Shown: positions 35,074 to 44,333, counted from the stretch's first letter. The stretch: 64,000 nucleotides of DNA from JBBTCX01 sp964494205 (GCA_964494205.1 CAZBRD010000005.1:62001-126000), one strand, 5' to 3'. Program-made: numbers and translations. The notes: generated from the letters alone by a model not told the origin.

Positions 35074-37167
35074 GTGTCTCCTCCTTATGATTCGCCGCAT
35101 GTGCTTACAAAATGCCATCGGCGAGCCACTCAGTTGAACCTCGAACAACATTCCGATTCAAGTGGATCCATCGTTCACGCGATCGAGCCTGGAATCTCTT
35201 TCTCTGCACCAGATAATTCGAAGTTGTCAGACGCGGCCATCGTCAAATTGCACACGTCTGATGTCGCTTCTCATCGTTGGCACGTTCAATCAATCTGGTA
35301 CTACGCATTCGGGACCTACATACTTTTGCTCGTCAATTCACTCTCCTATTTGAAAGAGATCCGATTCCAGGGAGCGCTAACCTACGTTTTCGTAGCCGCC
35401 TCGTTCCTCACCTACGCTGCATTGTATGTTCTCCCGCTGACGCTTCTCTTGGTCTGCTGGAATCGCATCGTTCGCTCACAAGTTATCGCCCGAATTCCGG
35501 GCATTCCGCCTCGCGCACAATCTTGCCTCGTATACGGCGGCACAGCCATTGCCTTTGTAGCGCTCCAGCTTGCATTGTTCGTCGACAAGACCGTTTTTCA
35601 CGTTTTTGGCTTTCACCTGAACGGATTCGTGTGGAACCTCGTGCTCACCAAGGGTGGCATAGAATCGATGGGAAGCGATGAATCAACCAAGGGTTCCCTT
35701 GTCGTCCTCGTTGTGATCATCGTCGCACTACAGTCCGCCCTGCTTGCTGCCATCTTATTCAGCGAGCGAGTGCGCATCGTTTTCGCGCGATGCTTCACAC
35801 GACGAGTTGTGCTGTTGATCGTTGGCTCATTGATCGCAATGAGCTTTTTTCAGCAGATCACGTACGGCGTATGCAGCCTGCGCGGCTACAGCCCGGTTCT
35901 GGCTGCGTCGAACGCTGTCCCGCTCTACATTCCGACGACCTTTCGCCATTTGGCTGAGCGCATGGGATATGACGTCGATCGCGAGCCGACGCTACGAATC
36001 AACATGGATTCGGCACACGTCAAATACCCGCTGCGGCCGATTAATCGTGAACCAGTATCGCGTCCTTTGAACATCGTCTGGTTCGCCACTGAATCGCTCC
36101 GCGCCGACATGCTTGACCCTGATATCATGCCTAACATGTGGTCACTCGCGCAGCAATCGCAGTGGTTTCGCCATCACTACAGCGGCGGCAACGGTACTCG
36201 CATGGGCATGTTCTCCATGTTCTACGGACTCTACGGCTACTACTGGTTCCCGTTCCTCAACGAAAGTCGCGGGCCCGTGCTGATCGATCAGCTCATCGAG
36301 AGCGGCTACCAAATGCACATGCTCACCGGCGCGAAATTCACTTACCCCGAATTCGATAAGACCATTTTCGCGCGGGTCGAAAGCGAGCATCTGTACGAAG
36401 GACTTGGCCAGCCGCCCTGGGTTCGCGATCAGGCGAACATCGATCTCATGCTCGACTTCATTCGGGATCGAGACACATCCCGTCCGTTTATGACGTTTCT
36501 GTTTTTCGAATCGTCGCATGCGAACTACACGTTTCCCGATGAGTGTGTCATCCGCAAGCCCTACGCACAGGACTTGAACTACGCGACGATCAACGTGGGT
36601 GAACACATGGGCCTGATCAAGAATCGATACATTAATGCGTGCAATCACGTCGATTTGCTGATAGGCAGGACATTATCATTTCTAAAAAACAACGACCTGA
36701 TGGATTCCACGATCGTTCTCTTCACGGGCGATCACGGCGAGGAGTTCATGGAAAAAGGAAGATGGGGGCACAACTCGGAATTTACCGAAGAGCAGACCCA
36801 CACACCGCTGGTCATCTGGATTCCGGGCCAATCCCCACGCGCGGTCGACACCATGACCAGTCATCTTGATATTCCAGCCACGATCATGCCGCTGCTCGGC
36901 GTCACGAATCCGCCGGAAGACTATTCACAAGGCATCAATCTGCTGGAAGATACGCGACGCGAATACACTGTGATTTGTGATTGGAACAACGTCGCTTACG
37001 TTGACGACCGCTTCAAAGCGGTATTCCCAACCAAAACATACAACATGGCCAGCCAACTCGTGACGACAAATGAGGATGTGCCGATCGAGGAACGCGCCGA
37101 GTTCTTCGAAACTCACAAGGACCGAATCGTCCAGCTCATGCGCCAACTTCGAACTTTCACCCGATAG
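35074..37167 (+). CDS. PbgA/YejM-like inner-membrane sulfatase-fold protein
   Basis: 697 residues: about 70 polar residues, five membrane helices (to about 275), then a periplasmic alkaline-phosphatase/sulfatase-type domain. Several stretches read like E. coli YejM (PbgA), which controls LPS synthesis: FHVFGFHLNGFVWNLV after helix 3, SGGNGTRMGMFSMFYGL, and YSQGINLLEDTRREY near the end. Unlike YejM, metal-ligand-like residues are kept: WFATESLRADML and TGDHGEEF (Asp553, His554) with WGHNSEF, so it may be a working hydrolase or transferase. The start is uncertain: GTG at 35074 gives the longest form but has no clear ribosome-binding site. It agrees with an LPS-bearing outer membrane. Confidence 0.85.
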   Translation: MSPPYDSPHVLTKCHRRATQLNLEQHSDSSGSIVHAIEPGISFSAPDNSKLSDAAIVKLHTSDVASHRWHVQSIWYYAFGTYILLLVNSLSYLKEIRFQGALTYVFVAASFLTYAALYVLPLTLLLVCWNRIVRSQVIARIPGIPPRAQSCLVYGGTAIAFVALQLALFVDKTVFHVFGFHLNGFVWNLVLTKGGIESMGSDESTKGSLVVLVVIIVALQSALLAAILFSERVRIVFARCFTRRVVLLIVGSLIAMSFFQQITYGVCSLRGYSPVLAASNAVPLYIPTTFRHLAERMGYDVDREPTLRINMDSAHVKYPLRPINREPVSRPLNIVWFATESLRADMLDPDIMPNMWSLAQQSQWFRHHYSGGNGTRMGMFSMFYGLYGYYWFPFLNESRGPVLIDQLIESGYQMHMLTGAKFTYPEFDKTIFARVESEHLYEGLGQPPWVRDQANIDLMLDFIRDRDTSRPFMTFLFFESSHANYTFPDECVIRKPYAQDLNYATINVGEHMGLIKNRYINACNHVDLLIGRTLSFLKNNDLMDSTIVLFTGDHGEEFMEKGRWGHNSEFTEEQTHTPLVIWIPGQSPRAVDTMTSHLDIPATIMPLLGVTNPPEDYSQGINLLEDTRREYTVICDWNNVAYVDDRFKAVFPTKTYNMASQLVTTNEDVPIEERAEFFETHKDRIVQLMRQLRTFTR

Positions 37168-37253
37168 TTCGCGTATTCAACCCTTTCCCGACGGTTGACG
37201 CAATTCCCGTCCTCAATTATCAGGTGACCTGACATCAGTTGGAGGTCAGTAAG

Positions 37254-38030
37254 ATGCGCGTCATTCGACAACCCCAAGTCTACCTCGTCGGCCGCCCCTC
37301 TCTCGACGACTCCGAAATCGCGCGCTTCCTCGCCGACCACAACGTAGGCGACTGGCAAACTGATACCGAAAACGCCTCGCAGGTCCTTCCCGAAATCGCC
37401 GGCCGCGTCTGCTACATGAGCTTCGCCAAACCGCGCCCGGGCGGGAACAGCGCCTACCTCGGTCACATCAAGGAAGTCGGCCATGGCAGCGTGCTGGAAC
37501 ACAGCGTGTGGAATTTCGTGATCACCGGCGTGTCGCGCTCGTTCACGCACGAACTCGTCCGCCACCGCGCGGGCTTCGGCTACTCGCAACTCTCGCAACG
37601 CTACGTCGACGAATCGGTGGCTGATTTTGTCGAACCCGATTGCATTGGAGACGATCCCGAATTGCACGAAGTCTGGCGCTCAGCCGTCGAGCACGCACAG
37701 GAAGCCTACGTCAAACTCGTCAACGGCCTACAGCACAAGTTCTCGGACATCGAAGACAAAACGCTCCGCCGCAAAATGGCCCGCCAGGCAGCCCGTTCCG
37801 TCCTACCCAACGCGACCGAAACAAAGATCTTCGTCACTGCAAACGCCCGCTCGCTGCGTCATTTCATAGAGCTCCGCTGCAACGAACACGCAGAGACTGA
37901 AATCCGCATCGTCGCTGCCCTGATGCTCCAAGTACTTCAAAAAGAAGCACCCAACATCTTCGGCGACTATGAATTGGTTAAGTTACCGGACGACACCCTC
38001 GAAGCCCGCACGAATCACCGCAAAGTATGA
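37254..38030 (+). CDS. thyX: FAD-dependent thymidylate synthase
   Basis: A 258-residue flavoenzyme making dTMP from dUMP with methylene-tetrahydrofolate and NADPH. The ThyX signature RHRAGFGYSQLSQRY is present, a slightly altered form of RHRxxSxxxxSxR with Gly-Tyr where the first Ser is usual. Other family marks are YLGHIKEVGHGSVLEHSVWNF and ARSLRHFIELRCNEHAETEIR, which includes substrate-binding Arg. The start at 37254 has GGAGG eight bases upstream, so the ATG at 37239 was rejected. It stands alone on its transcript; no thyA was seen. Confidence 0.96.
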   Translation: MRVIRQPQVYLVGRPSLDDSEIARFLADHNVGDWQTDTENASQVLPEIAGRVCYMSFAKPRPGGNSAYLGHIKEVGHGSVLEHSVWNFVITGVSRSFTHELVRHRAGFGYSQLSQRYVDESVADFVEPDCIGDDPELHEVWRSAVEHAQEAYVKLVNGLQHKFSDIEDKTLRRKMARQAARSVLPNATETKIFVTANARSLRHFIELRCNEHAETEIRIVAALMLQVLQKEAPNIFGDYELVKLPDDTLEARTNHRKV

Positions 38031-38136
38031 CGACATTTGAATTCATGCTCCGAACGTAAGCCACGGTCCTCAGCCCACGACTGCTTCCTATTAACCCATA
38101 GGTAAACCGCACGATTTCTTAGTGCCCCTGTATCGT

Positions 38137-38153
38137 TTGGCACGATTCGTGCC
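38137..38153 (+). promoter_or_regulatory. Candidate sigma-54-like site or regulator palindrome
   Basis: TTGGCACGATTCGTGCC. It matches the -24/-12 pattern TGGCACG-n4-TTGC except for one base, and its core is also a perfect inverted repeat (GGCACGA-T-TCGTGCC). It lies about 165 bases before the aminotransferase start. Either reading is possible. Confidence 0.3.
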
Positions 38154-38319
38154 CGATAAATTCAAATCGCGGCGCGATCATCGCCAATACGTAGTCGAAT
38201 CCAACTGAATGCAGCAGCATACCTTCAAGTGATGCAACACCGCTGCCCTGGCCGATGATCGACGTGTGAATATGTTTGCGGTATGCTCGCTTCCGGTGGT
38301 TGGGTAAGGAGGCAGTTCC

Positions 38320-39645
38320 ATGTTGGGAATTAAACAGGATAAAGACTTGACGCCGTTGACCCCAGATCAGTGGATCGGTCCGGCCCCGTGGATTTCAACG
38401 CCCCTCCCAGGCCCCATCGCCAAGGCCATGGTCGAGCGCGACCACCGCGTTAGCACGCCTTCTTACACGCGCGATTATCCGCTCGTCGCGAAGCGTGGCC
38501 TCGGCTCCGTCATTGAAGACGTCGACGGCAACCGCTTCCTCGACTTTGCCGCCGGCATCGCCGTCTGCGCGACGGGTCACTGCCATCCCAAGGTCACCGC
38601 CGCCATCGAACAACAAGCCCGCAACCTGATCCACATTTGCGGCAGCGATTTCTATTACCCACCAATGATCGACGTGATGGAGAAACTTTGCGCGATCACG
38701 CCGGGCAAGTTCGGCAAGAAGGTATTCCTTACCAACAGCGGAACCGAAGCGGTCGAAGCCGCCTTCAAACTCGCGCGCCACCACACGCAGCGAAAATGGG
38801 CGATCGCGTTTTACGGCGCATTCCATGGCCGCACGATGGGCGCACTTTCGCTCACCTGTTCCAAGACGAGACAGCGCGCCAACTTTGGCCCGCTCGTACC
38901 GATGGTCGCGCACGTTCCCTACGGCGACGTAAGCGAAATCGAATCGCGCCTCTTCAAACATCTGATGGCCCCGAACGAAGTCGCCGCCATTTTCGTCGAA
39001 GCAGTCCAAGGCGAGGGCGGCTATGTTGTTCCGCCACCATCGTTCCTGCCCGACCTCCGTGCCCTCTGCGACAAACACAACATCCTGCTCATCTGCGATG
39101 AAATCCAGTCGGGCATGGGGCGAACCGGCAAATGGTTCGCATACGAACACTTCGGCATCACCGCAGACATCACACTCGTCGCAAAAGGCATCGCCAGCGG
39201 CCTGCCGCTCGGGGCGGTGATCGCCCGCGAGGACATCATGGATTGGGGGCCCGGCGCACAGGGCAGCACCTTCGGCGGAAACCCGATCTGCTGTGCCGCA
39301 GCCAACGCCACCATCGAACTCATTGAAAACGGCATGATGGCCAACGCCGCCAAACTCAGCACCCGACTTCTGTCCTCGCTTCGTCAGATCGACGAAAAAT
39401 ACAAAGTCGTCGCCAACGCCCGCGGCCTGGGTCTCATGTGCGGCGTCGACGTCATCAACCGCCGCACCGGCAAGTTCGACCTCAAGATGCGCGAGCGAAT
39501 CATCCTCGAAGCCTTCCAGCGTGGCCTGATCCTGCTCCCCTGCGGCGAATGCACAATACGCTTCTGCCCGCCGCTGTGCATCAACGAAACCCAACTCGAC
39601 GTCGGCCTCAAACTCTTCGACGAAGCAGTAGCGACGGTAGTGTGA
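38320..39645 (+). CDS. Class III PLP-dependent aminotransferase (acetylornithine/GABA type)
   Basis: A 441-residue PLP enzyme of the ornithine/GABA aminotransferase group. Visible marks: FLDFAAGIAVCATGHCHPKV, the phosphate-binding TNSGTEAVEAAFKLARHHT, FYGAFHGRTMGALSLT, ILLICDEIQSGMGRTGKW with the pyridine-N Asp, and the Schiff-base Lys in TLVAKGIASGLPLGAV. The aromatic FYGAFHGRT and the extended N terminus (PWISTPLPGPIAKAMVERD) fit the 4-aminobutyrate aminotransferase-like branch. AAGGAGG lies seven bases before the ATG. The natural substrate is not certain: GABA, ornithine or another omega-amino acid. Confidence 0.93.
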   Translation: MLGIKQDKDLTPLTPDQWIGPAPWISTPLPGPIAKAMVERDHRVSTPSYTRDYPLVAKRGLGSVIEDVDGNRFLDFAAGIAVCATGHCHPKVTAAIEQQARNLIHICGSDFYYPPMIDVMEKLCAITPGKFGKKVFLTNSGTEAVEAAFKLARHHTQRKWAIAFYGAFHGRTMGALSLTCSKTRQRANFGPLVPMVAHVPYGDVSEIESRLFKHLMAPNEVAAIFVEAVQGEGGYVVPPPSFLPDLRALCDKHNILLICDEIQSGMGRTGKWFAYEHFGITADITLVAKGIASGLPLGAVIAREDIMDWGPGAQGSTFGGNPICCAAANATIELIENGMMANAAKLSTRLLSSLRQIDEKYKVVANARGLGLMCGVDVINRRTGKFDLKMRERIILEAFQRGLILLPCGECTIRFCPPLCINETQLDVGLKLFDEAVATVV

Positions 39646-39650
39646 TTCAT

Positions 39651-39689
39651 CCCTCTCCCCCTTGGGGAGAGGGCAGGGTGAGGGGCTCT
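39651..39689 (+). repeat. R1 interspersed repeat
   Basis: CCCTCTCCCCCTTGGGGAGA then GGGCAGGGTGAGGGGCTCT, just after the aminotransferase stop. Same strand as the other R1 copies. Confidence 0.8.
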
Positions 39690-39734
39690 CAAGTAGATTA
39701 ACTTGCCTGTTCCTAACGTGACTCAGGATTTGTA

Positions 39735-39756
39735 GGGTGGGTGCTTTGCACCCACC
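39735..39756. repeat. R2 palindromic repeat
   Basis: GGTGGGTGC, two T, GCACCCACC preceded by GTAGG. Followed by TTTT, between convergent aminotransferase and tolC genes, so it may act as a terminator on the plus strand. Confidence 0.75.
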
Positions 39757-39777
39757 TTTTGTCACTCACACGACTGT

Positions 39778-41541
39778 TTACTCTGCCGCCGACGGCGTCT
39801 CCGGCACAATGACGTTGTAGTAATCCAGCAATGTTCCCTTGGAACGCTCCAGATCAATGATCGCCACGTTGTACGCCACAATCGCCGCGACCATGCCCCG
39901 CCGTGCATTTGCCAGACTTTGGCGTGCGCTCAATTCGCTGTTCAAGGTGTTGATATCTTTTCGCTCCGCTCGCGCGACGATTGAATCAACTTCACGCACG
40001 CGCGCCTCAGCCGCTTCATACGCCGGACCGATCTGCTCATACGACGTCGAAAGCTGCCGCACCGCCAGATTAACATCGAGAATGATTTCTTCGAATATCG
40101 ACTTGAGCGATGCCATCGCCTGCACATGTTGCAAGCGCGCCCTTTGCGATGCCGCCAGCGGCCCACGATTGCCGATCGGCATCGAAAACTCGACGCCTAC
40201 GAAATACTCCACAAAATCGTGCTCAAACACTTGGTCCATCGCACGATCGGCATTACCGCCCAAACCATCGACTGTGTATCGGAACGTCAGATCAAATCGC
40301 GGCAGTTCCTCGTTCTTCGCGCGCCCGACATTAATCTTTGCGATATCAATGCGACCCTGTTGTTCCTTGATCTCCTCACGATGCTCCAGCGCCGTCTGAA
40401 CCTCGCCGAGTCGGTTCACCTCGAATCGTGCAATCTGCGGAAACGTCGTCGTCACGATTTCCAGATCATGACTCAGGTTATGTTCGGGATCATTCAGCGC
40501 CGCCAGCAGTCGATCCTGTGCGTCAAACACGTTGTCACGTACTCGAACAAATTCGGCTCTGCTCTGTTCCAAATTCGCACGCGTCGCGTCGATCTGCACG
40601 GGCGTCATGTCGAAATCCTTGCGCGACACGACGTAATCGTAGATCGTTTCGAAATCCGCCAACGACCGCGCCGTCACCACCAAGTCATGCCTCGCCTGAA
40701 TCAATCGCCAATAAAGCTCTTCAACCCCGCGAAGCGTATCGCGAACCTGTCGCCGAAATTCCTGATCGCTGACCATTCTGTTCTTTTGTGCGATGGAAAT
40801 AATCGAGCGGTTATAGTCTAGCCCGAAACCGCGAAGAAACGGCTGCCGCATCTCAAGGATGAGATTGGAGAAATACTCCGGGTTAATTTGCTGGAAGGAC
40901 AACGTGGTCTTGGTGCGTTGGATACCGTAGCTCGCGCTCACTTGCATACCGGATTGCAGCAGCTTTCGCACGCCGGTCGACGAGCTCAGAAAATCCGTAT
41001 CCGACGCCGCCAGTGTCGATCCCGTAGGCCGATTCACCTTGTTCTTGTTGAGGTTGGAAAAGAATACCGCATCGAATGCCGACTCAGCCTCCACAACCCG
41101 CGTCGTCTCGATGGCTGGGTTGTACCGCGCCGTCTCAATGGCGTAGTTGTTCTCCATCGCGAGGTGCAGCGCATCCTCAAGACTCAGCCGCCATTGGTTC
41201 GACCGCTCGATGGTCTCGATGCGTGTGATCTGCCGAGTAACATACGTGATCGCCGCGTTGTCGCTCTTCTGCTGTGCCTCGGTCAGCCGCGTCCGCAGTC
41301 GCTCCAACTCCTTCGACGGATCAGGAACGTGCCACACCAACCGATCCCACGGAATCGACGCCTGCCAGTCAACCGGCACTTGTCCCTGTCCGCTCGCGAT
41401 CGCCGTGACCAAAGTTGGAATCGCGTCAAGATCGCCGGTCGCGTTACCCTCGGCATAACCCAAGCTCGGCACGCAGCACATGGCGACGGTGCTTACAAAC
41501 GCAATACCAATAGCCTTCCGAATGAAGTTGGATTGAATCAT
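39778..41541 (-). CDS. TolC-family outer membrane efflux protein
   Basis: A 587-residue exported protein. After the signal peptide (AIGIAFVSTVAMCCVPSLGYA) and a region of about 90 residues, two OEP repeats follow: LSLEDALHLAMENNYAIETARYN and the second one around residues 380-580 with RIDIAKINVGRAKNEELPRFDL and GVEFSMPIGNRGPLAASQRA. The long helices rich in Gln, Arg and Ala form the periplasmic tunnel. The start at 41541 gives a clean signal peptide; a longer frame to 41595 does not. It would be the outer-membrane exit for an efflux pump or type I secretion; no inner-membrane partner is next to it. Confidence 0.9.
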   Translation of the reverse strand: MIQSNFIRKAIGIAFVSTVAMCCVPSLGYAEGNATGDLDAIPTLVTAIASGQGQVPVDWQASIPWDRLVWHVPDPSKELERLRTRLTEAQQKSDNAAITYVTRQITRIETIERSNQWRLSLEDALHLAMENNYAIETARYNPAIETTRVVEAESAFDAVFFSNLNKNKVNRPTGSTLAASDTDFLSSSTGVRKLLQSGMQVSASYGIQRTKTTLSFQQINPEYFSNLILEMRQPFLRGFGLDYNRSIISIAQKNRMVSDQEFRRQVRDTLRGVEELYWRLIQARHDLVVTARSLADFETIYDYVVSRKDFDMTPVQIDATRANLEQSRAEFVRVRDNVFDAQDRLLAALNDPEHNLSHDLEIVTTTFPQIARFEVNRLGEVQTALEHREEIKEQQGRIDIAKINVGRAKNEELPRFDLTFRYTVDGLGGNADRAMDQVFEHDFVEYFVGVEFSMPIGNRGPLAASQRARLQHVQAMASLKSIFEEIILDVNLAVRQLSTSYEQIGPAYEAAEARVREVDSIVARAERKDINTLNSELSARQSLANARRGMVAAIVAYNVAIIDLERSKGTLLDYYNVIVPETPSAAE

Positions 41542-41749
41542 CGATAAATCCGTTGTGAAACGCGCACTTCCCGCAGGATAGCGGTCCACGAACAACGTTT
41601 CTCAATTCAAATCAGGTACCGCGCCAACGGCACTGTCCAGCTAAGTCGTCATCCTAGTCGCGCCAATCAAAGCGTCAATCGCGCACGCTGTAACTTTGCT
41701 TGTAGTACAAGTTTGCACGCCAGATTTGCAGTTAAGATTTTTTGCTTCG

Positions 41750-41783
41750 GGGTGGCACGGTCAAGCCGCAGCTTGGCCGTGGC
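41750..41783 (+). repeat. R5 interspersed repeat
   Basis: GGGTGGCACGGTCAAGCCGC followed by AGCTTGGCCGTGGC, nearly identical to 44347-44380. Confidence 0.75.
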
Positions 41784-41838
41784 GGACCGAAGTGTGTCTT
41801 GCGTACCAAGTTGGATAATTGTGAAGTCGCAGGCTTTT

Positions 41839-41864
41839 GCCCAATGCCTGTTGCCTAATGCCTT
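41839..41864 (+). repeat. R7 heptad repeat
   Basis: GCCCAATGCCTGTTGCCTAA then TGCCTT: seven-base units of the TGCCTnn type. Confidence 0.65.
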
Positions 41865-41870
41865 CGCATA

Positions 41871-42818
41871 TCAACTCGCCTCACTCGTTTCAAGATCCGC
41901 TGCCTTCTCCGCGCGTTTTCGAGGCTGTGATTTCCACCGTCGATGAATCCATAAATACTGCTCCGGTTCGTCGCGCACCGCTTCTTCAATCGCAGACGTG
42001 TATGTCTGCGTAATCCATCGCAGCGGGTCTTCCTGCTCCGCCCATTCCGACGGGTAAATAATCCGCGTCACACCCACTTCGTAACGCGCCGCATCCCCAC
42101 GCCGACGCCCGTACCCCACGATGATCGGCACATCCTTAGCCATCGCCAGCAACCCAATCGACTTATATGTCGAGGCCTTCTGCCCGAAAAAATCGACAAA
42201 GATCCCCTTCCTGCCTGCATCTTGATCGCCGATCACCCCAAGCAAATACGCATCATCGAGATACTTCTCAGCCTCCTGTGTAGCCCCCTTCTTGTTCAAC
42301 AGACGCAAGCCGTGCTGCCGACGACTGTTCACCACGAAGTCATTGAAATACACATTGTCCAGCGGTCGCATCACTCCCACCACGTCGAACCCAAGACACG
42401 CCAGCAAATACCCCGGCAGCTCAAACGCCCCGTAATGCCCCGTCACCAGAATCGCGCCGCGTCCATTAAGCAAAATGGCCAGCGCCTCATCGAAATTCAC
42501 CACCGACACATACCGCGACCACGTCGTCTTACTCAACATTCGCGGCAGGCAGATCAGCTCCATAAGAAACATCGTGATGCACTGCAGGCTCCGGCGCGCG
42601 ATACGATCCACTTCAACAGCAGATAGCTCGTTCCCATAGGCCGCAGCCAAATGCGATTTCGCTCGCTTGAGATGACGCGGCATCGCCAACGGCCAAAGTC
42701 GCCCAAGCACGCGCGCCGTCGCCAGGTTCCATTCCAAGGGAAACATCTGGAAAACCGCAAACACGCAACGAAGCACTGCGTATAACAACCAGGCAATCGG
42801 CCCCGTCTTTGCCTTCAT
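41871..42818 (-). CDS. Lysophospholipid/lipid A-type acyltransferase (LpxL/HtrB family)
   Basis: A 315-residue inner-membrane acyltransferase. The catalytic HxxxxE motif is in ILVTGHYGAFELPGYLLA; DQDAGRKGIFVDFFGQKAS and the closing EEAVRDEPEQYLWIHRRWKS are the other family marks. It has one N-terminal membrane helix (about 8-25). It would add a secondary acyl chain to lipid A or a related lipid. Together with the PbgA-like and TolC proteins it points to a genuine LPS outer membrane. It diverges from queA with an 80-bp gap. Confidence 0.92.
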   Translation of the reverse strand: MKAKTGPIAWLLYAVLRCVFAVFQMFPLEWNLATARVLGRLWPLAMPRHLKRAKSHLAAAYGNELSAVEVDRIARRSLQCITMFLMELICLPRMLSKTTWSRYVSVVNFDEALAILLNGRGAILVTGHYGAFELPGYLLACLGFDVVGVMRPLDNVYFNDFVVNSRRQHGLRLLNKKGATQEAEKYLDDAYLLGVIGDQDAGRKGIFVDFFGQKASTYKSIGLLAMAKDVPIIVGYGRRRGDAARYEVGVTRIIYPSEWAEQEDPLRWITQTYTSAIEEAVRDEPEQYLWIHRRWKSQPRKRAEKAADLETSEAS

Positions 42819-42898
42819 AGCCCCATCCTATCACGCGATCACCCGGCTCGCGACGATCAGGACTTGACCCATGTGCCATCTCGCCCCATACATCCCTC

Positions 42899-44077
42899 AT
42901 GGATACGACGCCGCGCCATACAAATTCTGAAGCACACCCCGCCGAATCGCCTCGCGGCCCATTCACCGTTCAAGATCTTGATTTCGATCTGCCCGAAGAC
43001 TTGATCGCCCAACACCCACCCGCGACGCGCGACCAGGCTCGCCTCCTCCTCGTCGATCGCAAGACCGGCCAGCTGCAAGACCTTCGAATCACCGACCTAC
43101 CGAATCTGCTCAACGCAGGTGACTTGCTCGTACTGAACGACACCAAAGTCCTGCCAGCCAAGTTCGTCGCTCGTCGAAAATCCGGCGGAAAAGTCGAAGG
43201 CCTTTTCGTCCGCCAGGACCGCCCCGACCAATGGCTGGTTATGATGCAAAGTTCTGGCCGACTCAAACCCGACGAGCGGCTCATGTTGCCATCGAAAAAC
43301 GGTTCCGTCGTCCGCATCACCATCATCGATCGCGACGGCGAAGGTCTCTGGCGACTCGGATTCGATTTCGACGCCCCCGCCGCTGAAATCCTAGAACACT
43401 CCGGCGAAACACCGCTCCCGCCCTACATTCGCCGGCGCGGTTCGCAGGAACATGAACTCGAAGACCGCGAACGCTATCAAACCGTCTACGCCGCACAAAC
43501 CGGATCCGTCGCCGCCCCCACCGCCGGACTGCACTTCACCCAAGATATCCTCAGACAACTCCACGATCGCGGCGTACACCAAGCCACACTCACGCTACAC
43601 GTCGGCATCGGCACCTTCCGCCCCATCCGCGTCGACCGCCTCGACGAACACAAAATGCACAGCGAACCCTACACGGTTCCTGCGAAAACAATCGAAGCCA
43701 TCCAATCAACAAAACGAAATGGTGGCCGCATCATCGCCGTCGGCACCACATCGACGCGCGTTTTGGAATCGGTTGCATCTCACATGCAAGCATCTCGCAT
43801 TATTGAAGCGCCGAGCATTTCTCCCTCTCCCTCTTGGGGAGAGGGCAGGGGTGAGGGGCTATCTACAATCACCGGCCAAACCGATATCTTCATCTACCCC
43901 CCTTACAAATTTCAAATCGTCGACGCCCTGCTCACCAATTTCCACCTCCCCCGCAGCACTCTCCTCGGCCTCGTCATGGCCTTCGCCGGCATCGACCTCA
44001 CTCGCCGCGTCTACCAACACGCCGTCAAAGAACGCTACCGCTTCTTCAGCTACGGCGACGCCATGCTCATCACGTAA
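42899..44077 (+). CDS. queA: tRNA preQ1(34) S-adenosylmethionine ribosyltransferase-isomerase carrying an in-frame repeat
   Basis: A 392-residue QueA that transfers ribose from SAM to preQ1 in tRNA during queuosine synthesis. Family blocks: DFDLPEDLIAQHPPATRDQARLLLVDR, NDTKVLPAKF, PLPPYIRR, YQTVYAAQTGSVAAPTAGLHFT, VGIGTFRPIR, and TDIFIYPPYKFQIVDALLTNFHLPRSTL. About 20 extra residues stand between the LESVAS and TDIFIYP blocks; part of them (about 308-321, SPSPSWGEGRGEGL) is the translation of an R1 repeat, and the frame is kept. The insertion lies in a loop that varies in length in the family, so the enzyme may still work. There is also a 22-residue N-terminal extension. Confidence 0.93.
   Translation: MDTTPRHTNSEAHPAESPRGPFTVQDLDFDLPEDLIAQHPPATRDQARLLLVDRKTGQLQDLRITDLPNLLNAGDLLVLNDTKVLPAKFVARRKSGGKVEGLFVRQDRPDQWLVMMQSSGRLKPDERLMLPSKNGSVVRITIIDRDGEGLWRLGFDFDAPAAEILEHSGETPLPPYIRRRGSQEHELEDRERYQTVYAAQTGSVAAPTAGLHFTQDILRQLHDRGVHQATLTLHVGIGTFRPIRVDRLDEHKMHSEPYTVPAKTIEAIQSTKRNGGRIIAVGTTSTRVLESVASHMQASRIIEAPSISPSPSWGEGRGEGLSTITGQTDIFIYPPYKFQIVDALLTNFHLPRSTLLGLVMAFAGIDLTRRVYQHAVKERYRFFSYGDAMLIT
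43820..43860 (+). repeat. R1 repeat inside queA
   Basis: CTCCCTCTCCCTCTTGGGGA followed by GAGGGCAGGGGTGAGGGGCT. It has one more G than the other copies, which helps keep the queA frame open. Confidence 0.85.
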
Positions 44078-44099
44078 TCTGACCGATACTCATCCTGTA

Positions 44100-44121
44100 G
44101 GGTGGGTGCTCTGCACCCACC
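44100..44121. repeat. R2 palindromic repeat
   Basis: GGTGGGTGC-TC-TGCACCCACC type palindrome, preceded by GTAG and followed by TTTT; may act as the queA terminator. Confidence 0.75.
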
Positions 44122-44315
44122 TTTTCACGCTTCATCACTTTCGACATCACTTTCCTAAATTGGCAAGGCATGCCTGATTGTCCTGCACGCTCTTTTTTCG
44201 CGACTCTGTGTGTCAACTCCAAACAACGGCGTGCATTACAACATGCCACTGGCGCTCGTTTCTCCCCTTCTGAAATTTCAAATCTCAAATCCGCACGCAC
44301 ACCCCCAATTCCTTT

Positions 44316-44333
44316 TGCCCATTGCCTTCTGCC
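44316..44333 (+). repeat. R7 heptad repeat, short copy
   Basis: TGCCCATTGCCTTCTGCC, three units of the seven-base pattern. Confidence 0.5.

Larger units (their letters stand above)
41542..41870. other. Repeat-rich gap between tolC and the acyltransferase gene
   Basis: A 329-bp gap. It holds an R5 copy (41750-41783) and an R7 heptad run (41839-41864). The tolC promoter should lie in the first part, but no clear -35/-10 pair is visible on the minus strand. Confidence 0.5.

Noticed and set aside
38395..39765. 456-residue open frame on the minus strand opposite the aminotransferase
   Set aside because: It has no recognisable motif, mirrors the codon structure of a well-supported gene, and runs through R1; a shadow frame of GC-rich coding DNA.
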